This document shows positions 8,302 to 15,501 of a stretch of DNA of 64,000 nucleotides, piece after piece. Numbering within the stretch: the stretch's first letter is position 1; each line of letters starts with the position of its first letter. Below the pieces are notes generated by a model that was not told the origin of the DNA, did no database searches, and saw nothing but the letters and a program-made list of their open reading frames with translations. A program made the translations under genes and the position numbers. Source of the stretch: Streptomyces sp. NBC_01717 (GTDB lineage: Bacteria; Actinomycetota; Actinomycetes; Streptomycetales; Streptomycetaceae); the NCBI RefSeq assembly GCF_036248255.1, contig NZ_CP109178.1:7817001-7881000 (forward strand), given 5' to 3'.

Positions 8302-9896
8302 CAGGCACTCCCTGTGGCGTCGTCGGCGGCGGCCGCGGAGTCGCGGTGCAGGGGGAGTTCGACCGTGAACACCGCGCCGCCCTCGGGCAGGTTCGCCGCA
8401 CTGATGCGTCCTCCGTGCAGGTGCACGTTCTCCGCCGTGATGGCCAGGCCCAGCCCGCTGCTCTCGCTTCTGGTCCGTGTGGTGCCGGCCTTGTAGAAGC
8501 GTTCGAAGATGTGCGGCATCGCTTCCTCCGCGATCCCCGGTCCGTTGTCGGTCACCTCGATGACGGCCCACGCCACGTCCGCTCGCTCCTTCCTCACGTC
8601 CATGCTCAGCCGCACCGGCGGCGCCCCGTGCCGCAGCGCGTTGCCGACCAGGTTGGCCATCACCACGTCGAGCCGGCGCGGATCCACGCGTGCTCTGAGC
8701 ACACCTGGTCGGGGCAAGCGGGTCTCCACCTGGCCCTGCCACCCCCGAGAGGCAAGGGTGTGCTCTACGAACTCGGCCAAGTCGATCTCGTCCAGGTTGA
8801 GTTCAGCCGCGCCCGCGTCGAAGCGGGAGATCTCCATCAGGTCGTTCACCAGCACGCTCAGCCGACCGGTCCCCTCGCTGATGAGCTGCAACGCCTCGCC
8901 GGTCTCCCGGTCCAGGCGCAGCGCCTTCTCGTCCAGCACGTCGGTGACCGCCGACATCGCCGCCAGCGGCGTGCGGAGCTCATGGGAGACGTCCGCGACG
9001 AAGCGGCGCGCCTGGGCCTCCAGGCGGCGCAACTCCGCGACCGACTCCTCCAGCGCGGCCGCCGTGTGGTTGAAGGATTGCGAGAGGTCGGCCAGTTCGT
9101 CGGAGCCGTTGACGGCGAGCCGGACGTCGAGGTGCCCCTCGGCCATCCGGCGTGTGGCCCGGCGCAACGCCCGCACGGGACGGAGAACGCCGCTCGCGGC
9201 CAGCAGCGCCAGGACGACGGCGAGGCCGAGTGCCACCAGGGTGGCGTGCTCGATGGCGCTGACCATCGCTTCGACGTAGGCCTGTTCGGTGTTCTGCGGC
9301 ACCACCAGGTACATCACGAGGCCCGAGAGCTTGGAGTCCGTACCCTCGCCGCTGTCGTACGTGACCGGCATCCCGACGACGAGGTACGGATGCCCGTCGA
9401 CGTTCACCCGCTGGAACACCGCGGCACGTGTGGTTGCCACGGACCGGCGCAGTTGCGGGCTCAGCATGTCGAAGTCGGCACTCGGCGCGAAGGCGCGGAG
9501 GCTGCCGTACGTGGCCATCACCCGCCATCCTTGTGCCTGGTTGGCGTGGAGCACCTGGTTCACCGCCGTCTGCAAGGCCGGCTGGCTCGGCGGCAGGGGA
9601 GTGTAGACAGACACGGCGTCGATACTGGTCCGGAACTGCCGGATGACGGAGTCCTGGCTCTGCTGCAGCACCCCCGTGCGTGCCTCCCGGAAGGCGAGGG
9701 CTCCGGTGCTCAGGGCGCCGGCCACGGCGACCAGGGCGAAGGCCACCACCAGGCGGGAGCGCAGGCCCCGCAGTGCAAGCGGGACGTGCACCAGGGCCGA
9801 CCGAAGGAACCGCACCGGCCGGGGTCCCCGCCCGGCTGTGACGGCCTCGGGCTTCCGTACGGTTCTTCGTGGCCGTACGGATGTCCGGCCGCTCAC
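8298..9896 (-). CDS. Sensor histidine kinase, AfsQ2-like
   Basis: This 532-residue membrane kinase has a basic cytoplasmic N-terminus, a first membrane helix at about 49-70, an extracytoplasmic sensor domain of about 145 residues, a second helix at about 218-236 and a HAMP linker. The H-box is ADVSHELRTPL, with the phosphorylated His near residue 305. The ATP domain shows NLVGNALRHG, VTDNGPGIAEEA, IFERFYKAG and SSGLGLAITAE. It overlaps the response regulator stop by 4 bases. The size, the order of genes and the regulator's sequence resemble the AfsQ1/AfsQ2 system of Streptomyces. It may be a paralogue, since no sigQ gene is adjacent. Confidence 0.9.
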   Translation of the reverse strand: MSGRTSVRPRRTVRKPEAVTAGRGPRPVRFLRSALVHVPLALRGLRSRLVVAFALVAVAGALSTGALAFREARTGVLQQSQDSVIRQFRTSIDAVSVYTPLPPSQPALQTAVNQVLHANQAQGWRVMATYGSLRAFAPSADFDMLSPQLRRSVATTRAAVFQRVNVDGHPYLVVGMPVTYDSGEGTDSKLSGLVMYLVVPQNTEQAYVEAMVSAIEHATLVALGLAVVLALLAASGVLRPVRALRRATRRMAEGHLDVRLAVNGSDELADLSQSFNHTAAALEESVAELRRLEAQARRFVADVSHELRTPLAAMSAVTDVLDEKALRLDRETGEALQLISEGTGRLSVLVNDLMEISRFDAGAAELNLDEIDLAEFVEHTLASRGWQGQVETRLPRPGVLRARVDPRRLDVVMANLVGNALRHGAPPVRLSMDVRKERADVAWAVIEVTDNGPGIAEEAMPHIFERFYKAGTTRTRSESSGLGLAITAENVHLHGGRISAANLPEGGAVFTVELPLHRDSAAAADDATGSAW

Positions 9897-10582
9897 CGGT
9901 TACCGAAGCGGTAACCGAAGCCGCGAACGGTCTGGATGTACCGGGGGTCCCCGCCCAGCTCACCGAGCTTGCTGCGCAGTCGCTTCACACAGGCGTCCAC
10001 GAGCCGTATGTCGCCGTGGTAGCTGTGCTCCCAGACCGCTTCCAGCAGCTGCTGGCGGCTGAACACCTGGGCGGGCGAGGCCGACAGGGTCAGCAGCAGC
10101 CGAAGCTCGGAGGGGGCGAGCGCGACGGGTTCACCGCGGTGTGTCACCACGAGCCCGGCCCGGTCGATGACCAGCTCGCCGTGCGACTCCGCCCTGGGTC
10201 GGACGGCGTCGGAGACCGTCGCGTCCTGCCTGCGCAGCACGGCCCGTATTCGCGCGTCGAGCACCCGGGCCTGCACGGGCTTGACCACGTAGTCGTCCGC
10301 GCCGGCCTCCAGCCCCACGACCACGTCGATGTCGTCCCCCTTGGCGGTCACCATGATGATCGGCACCTGGTCGCGATCCCTTATCCGCCGGCACACGTCG
10401 AGGCCGGACATGCCGGGCAGCATGAGGTCGAGCACGACGACGTCCGGATGGAAGGGGCGGAGCTGTTCCAACCCCTCTTCACCTGTTCCGGCGGCGAAAA
10501 CGTCATGCCCCTGATATCGCAACGCCAACTGGACGGCCTTACGGACATCTGGGTCATCTTCGACAAGTAGGACTCGTGGCAC
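9893..10582 (-). CDS. OmpR-family response regulator, AfsQ1-like
   Basis: The 229-residue protein has a receiver domain (VLLVEDDPDV; phosphoacceptor Asp in VVVLDLMLPG at about residue 52; conserved KPVQ loop) and a C-terminal winged helix (DIRLVDACVKRLRSKLGEL, YIQTVRGFGYRF). The stretch IDVVVGLEAGADDYVVKPVQ is what I recall of AfsQ1. I start it at the GTG of VPRVLLVEDD: a CATACT -10 box sits 6 bases upstream, giving a leaderless message. AfsQ1 binds GTnAC-n6-GTnAC, and such boxes occur upstream of the two neighbouring transcription units on its left-to-right side. Confidence 0.9.
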   Translation of the reverse strand: MPRVLLVEDDPDVRKAVQLALRYQGHDVFAAGTGEEGLEQLRPFHPDVVVLDLMLPGMSGLDVCRRIRDRDQVPIIMVTAKGDDIDVVVGLEAGADDYVVKPVQARVLDARIRAVLRRQDATVSDAVRPRAESHGELVIDRAGLVVTHRGEPVALAPSELRLLLTLSASPAQVFSRQQLLEAVWEHSYHGDIRLVDACVKRLRSKLGELGGDPRYIQTVRGFGYRFGNR

Positions 10583-10767
10583 TTTGACAGTATGCACAGA
10601 TCGTGTTCGGTGACCGTTCTGGAGGAGGGTCACTTCCGGGAGCTGTTACAGAAGGATCACAACGGATGGGGATGTGCGGGCGGTCTCCGGTCGGCGTGCC
10701 GTCGGGCGGACAGTCCTGTCGAACCGTCCTGCCGGTATGAGCGGCGCGAGTCGCCGGAAGGTCGCTC

Positions 10768-10817
10768 GTTACTCTTTCGTGACCATCCGAACCAATGGCG
10801 ATCATCTGACCTGACCA
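10768..10817 (+). promoter_or_regulatory. AfsQ1-type box plus promoter module upstream of DUF3152 gene
   Basis: GTTAC-tctttc-GTGAC at 10768-10783 fits the published AfsQ1 consensus GTnAC-n6-GTnAC exactly. Three bases later CCGAACCA begins, and 19 bases after that comes ACCAGT, followed by the start codon. The same elements at the same spacing recur at 11839-11893, upstream of the lipoprotein/ABC operon. The module therefore looks like a shared, regulated promoter. Confidence 0.6.
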
Positions 10818-11738
10818 GTGTCAGCTGCCATGCATTCGGCACGAGAGCGGGAATCCGCACCGCCCACCGGCAGCGCCGTGGCCTCCGACCGCGTCGGCCG
10901 TCAGCACCGGTCATCCCATCGCGGTGGCCGTCGGCGCCGTTCCTCCCATCGCCGGGGTCTTCCGCGCCGCCGGGGCCGGAGCTATCTGGCCGGTGTGCTG
11001 GTGGCCGCCGGCCTGCTCGGCTCCGCGGTGTTCTTCCTGGACGGCGGACGAAGCGACGCGTCGAGCGGTGCGCCGCGCCCGCGGAGCACGATCATCACCC
11101 CCACCCCGACCCCCACCCCCTCGCCGACGCCCTCGCTGACGCCGACCCCCACCAAGATCGACGTCCCCTCGACGGGCACCGGCACGTTCGTCACCGCGCA
11201 TGCCAGTGGCGCGAAGGTCGGTCATGGTTCGCATCTGCTCCGCTACGTGGTGGAGGTCGAGACCGGGCTCGACATCTCGCCGACCCAAGCGGCGAACGAG
11301 ATCGCCGACATACTTGCCGCCCCCCGGGGCTGGACCCACAACGGGGTTTCCTCGTTCCAGTTGGTGGGCGCGGGGGAGCCCTACGACCTCACGGTGAAGA
11401 TCGCGACACCGGGAACGGCGGACGCCTTGTGCTGGGAGGGCATCCACCAGGACACCGAAGGCGAATACAACTGCGAGATCCACAACGGGGTGGTGGTGAA
11501 CCTCAAGCGCTGGGTCGAGGGCTCGCCCACGTTCGAGGGGCCGATCCATGACTACCGGGCGCTGATCATCAACCACGAGATGGGGCACTTCCTGGGCCAC
11601 CCGCACATGACCTGCGCGGGGCCGGGGCAACTGGCCCCCGTCATGATGCAACAGATCAAGGGCCTGCACGGATGCATCGCCAACGCCTGGCCCTATGACA
11701 AGAGTGGTCACTTCGTCTCCGGGCCGCATGTGACGTGA
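10818..11738 (+). CDS. DUF3152 secreted/anchored zinc-protease-like protein
   Basis: The 306-residue product has an Arg-rich cytoplasmic start, one membrane helix (SYLAGVLVAAGLLGSAVFFL) at about 55-75, a Thr/Pro repeat linker (TPTPTPTPSPTPSLTPTPT) and then an extracellular DUF3152 domain. That domain contains HEMGHFLGHPH, a zinc-binding HExxHxxGxxH motif, and paired Cys residues (CWEG, CEIH, CAGP, CIAN). The fold resembles metzincin-like proteases, but activity is unproven for the family. GTG at 10818 and ATG at 10830 are both possible starts; neither has a clear ribosome site. It is divergent from the two-component operon and carries an AfsQ1-type box, so regulation by that system is likely. 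Confidence 0.85.
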   Translation: MSAAMHSARERESAPPTGSAVASDRVGRQHRSSHRGGRRRRSSHRRGLPRRRGRSYLAGVLVAAGLLGSAVFFLDGGRSDASSGAPRPRSTIITPTPTPTPSPTPSLTPTPTKIDVPSTGTGTFVTAHASGAKVGHGSHLLRYVVEVETGLDISPTQAANEIADILAAPRGWTHNGVSSFQLVGAGEPYDLTVKIATPGTADALCWEGIHQDTEGEYNCEIHNGVVVNLKRWVEGSPTFEGPIHDYRALIINHEMGHFLGHPHMTCAGPGQLAPVMMQQIKGLHGCIANAWPYDKSGHFVSGPHVT

Positions 11739-11778
11739 ACCGGCGGCGACCAGGCGCGCTTCTGACGGTGCGCACTCG

Positions 11779-11801
11779 CAGCGGGCCGCTTTGCGGCCTG
11801 C
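11779..11801 (+). terminator. Hairpin terminator after DUF3152 gene
   Basis: GCGGGCCGC-TTT-GCGGCCTGC at 11781-11801 forms a nine-pair stem with one imperfect pair and a three-base loop, about 40 bases after the DUF3152 stop codon. It separates this gene from the next promoter. The rest of 11739-12079 holds that promoter module and no gene. Confidence 0.65.
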
Positions 11802-11838
11802 GTCGGGGCGACACCTGGCGGGCAGCCGGAAAACCGGC

Positions 11839-11893
11839 GTTACAGCTTGGTCATGGTCCGAACCAGCGGCCATCACCTGCGGACACCAGTCTT
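11839..11893 (+). promoter_or_regulatory. Second AfsQ1-like box and promoter module, upstream of lipoprotein/ABC operon
   Basis: GTTAC-agcttg-GTCAT at 11839-11854 differs from the AfsQ1 consensus only in the last base pair of the second half. Three bases later CCGAACCA begins, and ACCAGT follows 19 bases after it, the same spacing as at 10768-10817; GGC-ATCA-CTG positions between them also match. The operon's first start codon lies about 190 bases downstream. Confidence 0.5.
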
Positions 11894-12079
11894 GGACTCA
11901 GTGACAACGCCCCGGTCGTCAAGGCCGGCGGGTGACTCTCACGGTGCAGTGTTCCGGTGCGAAGACGCGCCGGTGCTGTCGGTGTGAGGAGTGGGCAGCG
12001 CCTCTCGATCCCAAGCTTCCCCTGGCTTCCCCATGGCCTGTCACGGGACATCAACACCCTCTCGATCGGATGGAAGAGA

Positions 12080-13003
12080 ATGTCTGGATCCCGCACTGTT
12101 CGGAAACTGGCCGTAGCGGTGAGTCTGCTGCCGCTGCTGGCGGCTTGCGGCACCGAGGCGGCTTCTCACTCGGCGGGCGGCGGGAAGGCCCCGGCCGGGT
12201 CGTCGGGGCAACTCGACGTTCCCGCGGACGCCGGCGCGGACCTCAAGAAGCAGTACCTCATGGAGAACGCGATCGCGTCCTGCATGAAGAAGCAGGGGTT
12301 CACCTATACCCCCGAACCCCCCATGGATCCCGTGTCCTCCTGGGCCCATGACGGGGCGGACTACGAGCTGACCAAGAAGTTCCGGCAGAAGTACGGCTTC
12401 GGCTACTCCGCGGCCGCTGTCTACCCCGATGATCCCCAGGTGCCGGGCAGCAAGGCGGCGACCAAGCCCTCGGCCAACGCGGAGTACGTCGCCACGCTCA
12501 CTCCCGCGCAGAAGACCGCCTACGACAAGGCGATGGGAGGCCCCCCGGACCCGAAGGTCGGCGCAAAGGACTGGACCGGTTGCGAGGGGACGGCCGACAA
12601 GAAGGCCTACGGCTCCGCATCTGCCCAAGAGCGTAGCGCCGCAACCGCGTCCCGGAACCAGGCGAACGCGCAGGCACTCAATGGCGATCAGAAGCTGGTC
12701 AGCCTGGCGCAGTCGTACGCCTCGTGCCTGAAGAAGGACGGCATCCCCGTCACGACCACGCAACCGACCGGCATCGGGGAAATGGTGAAGCTCCAGGCGG
12801 CCACGTCCGTTCCCGCCGGAGCCCGTGGGTCGGGCGCCGCTGCGGACGAAACCTCCGAGGAACCCATGAGCAAGGAAGAAGGTCTGCCGCTGCTCACCAA
12901 GGAAATCGACCTGGCGATGAAAGACCTGGAGTGCGGCAAGGAATTCCGGGCCGCCTACTTCCCGAAGTTCCTGAAGGCGCCGGGATCCACCGGTGCCGGG
13001 TGA
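12080..13003 (+). CDS. Secreted lipoprotein, first gene of MacB-type operon
   Basis: The 307-residue product begins with a lipoprotein signal (SLLPLLAACG; lipid-modified Cys near residue 23) and should sit on the outer membrane surface. No named domain was recognised. Two similar segments are visible: YLMENAIASCMKKQGFTY and LVSLAQSYASCLKKDGIPV, each with a Cys followed by basic residues, as in internal repeats; ECGKEF near the C-terminus has another Cys. The ATG has GGAAGAGA directly upstream. The gene is followed by a broken copy of the start of the next gene and by a deleted copy of itself. It probably works with the downstream membrane-fusion and ABC proteins. Confidence 0.82.
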   Translation: MSGSRTVRKLAVAVSLLPLLAACGTEAASHSAGGGKAPAGSSGQLDVPADAGADLKKQYLMENAIASCMKKQGFTYTPEPPMDPVSSWAHDGADYELTKKFRQKYGFGYSAAAVYPDDPQVPGSKAATKPSANAEYVATLTPAQKTAYDKAMGGPPDPKVGAKDWTGCEGTADKKAYGSASAQERSAATASRNQANAQALNGDQKLVSLAQSYASCLKKDGIPVTTTQPTGIGEMVKLQAATSVPAGARGSGAAADETSEEPMSKEEGLPLLTKEIDLAMKDLECGKEFRAAYFPKFLKAPGSTGAG

Positions 13004-13059
13004 GGCAGCACCGGAACCGGGTGAGCAGCCGTCCCCAGCAGTCGGGGAAGGCAGCTTGA
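13000..13059 (+). pseudogene. Remnant of duplicated membrane-fusion gene (first 19 codons)
   Basis: The frame GTGAGGCAGCACCGG... starts by GTGA overlap with the lipoprotein stop and encodes VRQHRNRVSSRPQQSGKAA before a TGA. The intact membrane-fusion protein at 13376 starts MRQRRKRESSRPKQLG, so the two are clearly related over about 16 codons. The remainder of this first copy has been lost. Confidence 0.75.
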
Positions 13060-13211
13060 ACAGCCTGTGACCACCTGGTCGTCCGCGTCGGCTGCACGGG
13101 ACAGCAGGGGAAAGGAACAGCCCGGTGCCGCCCACAACGACGGCACCGGCTGTTCGTGACCTGTTTCGCCGTTCCCGGACAACACCCACTCTCGTGATCG
13201 AATGGAAGAGA

Positions 13212-13379
13212 ATGTCTGGATCCCACACCGTTCGGAAACCGGCCGTAACGGTGAGTCTGTTGCCGCTGCTCACGAAGGACATCGCCTTGGCGATGCAGGA
13301 CCTGGAGTGCGGCCAGGAACCCCGGGCCGTCCACTTCCCGGAGTTCCTGAAGGGCTCGTTCCACGGAGGTGCCGGATGA
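13212..13379 (+). pseudogene. Internally deleted second copy of the lipoprotein gene
   Basis: The 55-residue frame joins the signal peptide of the gene at 12080 (MSGSHTVRKPAVTVSLLPLL) directly to its last 35 codons (TKDIALAMQDLECG... to the stop). The join falls at tgccgctgct, which in the full gene occurs both in the signal (SLLPLLAAC) and near the C-terminus (GLPLLTKE), so recombination between these short repeats explains the loss. The Cys of the lipobox is missing. The ribosome site GGAAGAGA is retained, and the stop overlaps the membrane-fusion start (ATGA), so it may still be translated to couple the next gene. Confidence 0.8.
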
Positions 13380-14782
13380 GGCAGCGCCGGAAACGTGAGA
13401 GCAGCCGTCCCAAGCAGCTGGGGATCATCATTGCCGCGGTGGCGCTGGTGGGAGTGGGCGGTTGGTTCGCCGGATCGCAGATGCAGTCGCCGGCGGATGC
13501 GGCTGCCGCACACCGGGCGCCGAAGGCCGGACCGGTCACCGCTGCGGTCGAGCGGCGTTCGCTGACCGCGAGTGTGGTTGCCCAGGGCTCGGTGGAGTTC
13601 GCCTCACCGCAGAGTCTGCTCCTGGCCGGGCCTGTCGGCCCCCCGGATGCCGGCTCCGGGGGTTCCGGGTCCACCGACGCCATCGTCCAGCGGGTCACCA
13701 AGGCACCGGTCGCCGGGTCTGAGGTGAAAGAGGGCGACGTGCTGATGCAGGTGAGCGGCAGACCGGTTCTGGTACTGCGTGGATCCGTACCGATGTACCG
13801 CACGCTGGGGCCCGGCACGTCCGGGGACGACGTCAAGCAGCTCGAGCAGGCTCTGACCCGGCTCGGATTCAACTCCGGTGGGAACACCGGGAACTACGGG
13901 CAGGGGGACGCCGCGGCGGTGAGCCGCTGGTACAGGAGCAAGGGCTTTCACGCGCAGGAGCCCGGTGTCGCGGACAAACAGCAGCTGGGAACGCTTGAAG
14001 CGGCGGTGACCAGCGCACAGCAGGCTCTCCTCGCGGCCAAGAATCCGGGCAGCGGCTCCGAGGGTTCCAGCAGCGGCACCGGCACCGGTGGTGAATCCGG
14101 AAAGCTGCAGCTCAAGGCAGCGCAGCAGCAGTTGGACGCGGCCAACGCCGCGCTCTTCGCCTTCCAGGCCGGCTACGGAACCAAAGTCCCCGCAGGCGAG
14201 GTCGTCTTCCTGCCGGATCTGCCGGCCCGGTTGGACAAGGTGTCCGTGAAGATCGGTGACACCCCGTCCGGGCCGGTCGGCACCGTGACCAGCTCCAAGG
14301 TCGTGGTGCAGGCCGTGGTGCCGAGCAATGATGCCAAGTTGCTCCACAAGGGCATGACAGCGCAGGTGGAGACCCCCGACGGCAAGAAGGTGGAGGGGGA
14401 ACTGGTGGCGCTCGGCGACGATGTGCCGAAGAACGATGCGGGGAACGGTAAAGACCCGGCGGGCACATCGGGTGGCGGAGGCGATGATGCGTCGGCTCCT
14501 GTACCGGTGCAGATTTCCATCCCGTCGGGCGAGCTGACCAAGAACGCCAACGGGTCCGCGAAGGTGACCATCAAGGTGGGCGCGTCGAACGGGGACGTGT
14601 TGACGGTGCCCATCGCCGCGCTCCACACATCGGCCGACGGGCAGGCCAAGGTACAGGTCCGGCGCGGCAGCAAAGTGGTGGATGTCTCCGTCAAGGCGGG
14701 TCTCTCCGCGGAGGGACAGGTGGAGGTCACGCCGTCCGGTGACGCCCTGAAGGAGGGCGATCAAGTGGTGGTCGGGCAATGA
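13376..14782 (+). CDS. Membrane-fusion (HlyD/MacA-like) protein with peptidoglycan-binding domain
   Basis: This 468-residue protein has one N-terminal membrane helix (LGIIIAAVALVGVGGWFAG) and an extracytoplasmic remainder. It includes a lipoyl/barrel-sandwich part (RSLTASVVAQGSVEF, VTKAPVAGSEVKEGDVLMQV), a peptidoglycan-binding PG_binding_1 motif (GDDVKQLEQALTRLGFNSGG) and a coiled Ala/Gln-rich stretch. The C-terminal beta domains resemble MacA adaptors (VVPSNDAKLLHKGMTAQVET). It overlaps the ATPase gene by ATGA. In Gram-positive bacteria such adaptors work with MacB-type ABC pairs to move peptides or lipids at the cell surface. The substrate is unknown. Confidence 0.87.
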   Translation: MRQRRKRESSRPKQLGIIIAAVALVGVGGWFAGSQMQSPADAAAAHRAPKAGPVTAAVERRSLTASVVAQGSVEFASPQSLLLAGPVGPPDAGSGGSGSTDAIVQRVTKAPVAGSEVKEGDVLMQVSGRPVLVLRGSVPMYRTLGPGTSGDDVKQLEQALTRLGFNSGGNTGNYGQGDAAAVSRWYRSKGFHAQEPGVADKQQLGTLEAAVTSAQQALLAAKNPGSGSEGSSSGTGTGGESGKLQLKAAQQQLDAANAALFAFQAGYGTKVPAGEVVFLPDLPARLDKVSVKIGDTPSGPVGTVTSSKVVVQAVVPSNDAKLLHKGMTAQVETPDGKKVEGELVALGDDVPKNDAGNGKDPAGTSGGGGDDASAPVPVQISIPSGELTKNANGSAKVTIKVGASNGDVLTVPIAALHTSADGQAKVQVRRGSKVVDVSVKAGLSAEGQVEVTPSGDALKEGDQVVVGQ

Positions 14783-15501
14783 CCGAACTTCTGACGTCCT
14801 TCGTGCCCGACGCCGATACCGTCATCCAACTGGTCTCCGTCGACCGGACCTTCGACTCCGAACCGCCGGTGCATGCCCTGCGGGACGTGAACCTGACCGT
14901 CCGGCGAGGCGAGCACCTGTCGATCGTCGGTCCGTCCGGTTCCGGCAAGTCGACGCTGCTCAACACCCTGGGACTGCTGGACCGCCCCACTTCGGGCGCC
15001 TACTGGCTCGACGGCGTGGAGACCAAGACGCTCGGTGACCTCGAGCGCACCTCGCTGCGCGGCAGCCGGATCGGATTCGTCTTCCAGTCCTTCCATCTGC
15101 TGCCCTACCGGACGGTGGACGAGAACGTCATGTTGGCCGAGGCCTACCGTCGGCCGCGCCCCGGGCACGGCCGTGCCGGCCGCCGCACCAGGGCCGAGGA
15201 GGCGCTGGAACGGGTGGGCCTGGCGCACCGGTTCGGCTTCCGGCCGGACAGGCTCTCCGGTGGTGAAAGGCAGCGTGTGGCGATCGCCCGTGCGCTGATG
15301 AGCGAGCCTGCTCTGCTGCTCTGCGACGAGCCCACCGGCAACCTCGACAGTGAGAACACCGAGTCGGTGCTGGACCTCTTCGACGAACTGTGCGACCAGG
15401 GCATGACTCTGGTCGTGATCACCCATGAAGAGGCGGTCAGCAAGCGGGCCGACAGGCGCGTAAGGATCAGCGACGGACGGCTCACGGAGGAGAACCGATG
15501 A
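14779..15501 (+). CDS. ABC transporter ATPase, MacB/LolD type
   Basis: The 240-residue ATPase shows Walker A GPSGSGKST, a Q-loop in IGFVFQSFHLLPYRTVDENV, signature LSGGERQRVAIARAL, Walker B LLLCDEPTGNLD and the switch His in VVITHEE. The FQSFHLLP and DEPTGNLDS signatures are characteristic of the MacB/LolD/FtsE branch, which couples to four-helix FtsX-like permeases as found next door. It overlaps both neighbours by four bases. Confidence 0.93.
   Translation: MTELLTSFVPDADTVIQLVSVDRTFDSEPPVHALRDVNLTVRRGEHLSIVGPSGSGKSTLLNTLGLLDRPTSGAYWLDGVETKTLGDLERTSLRGSRIGFVFQSFHLLPYRTVDENVMLAEAYRRPRPGHGRAGRRTRAEEALERVGLAHRFGFRPDRLSGGERQRVAIARALMSEPALLLCDEPTGNLDSENTESVLDLFDELCDQGMTLVVITHEEAVSKRADRRVRISDGRLTEENR

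Noticed and set aside
13202..13375. Upstream extension of the membrane-fusion gene (starting MEENVWIP)
   Set aside because: It lies in a different frame across the deleted lipoprotein copy. The ATG at 13376 has the coupled ATGA overlap and matches the remnant start at 13000.
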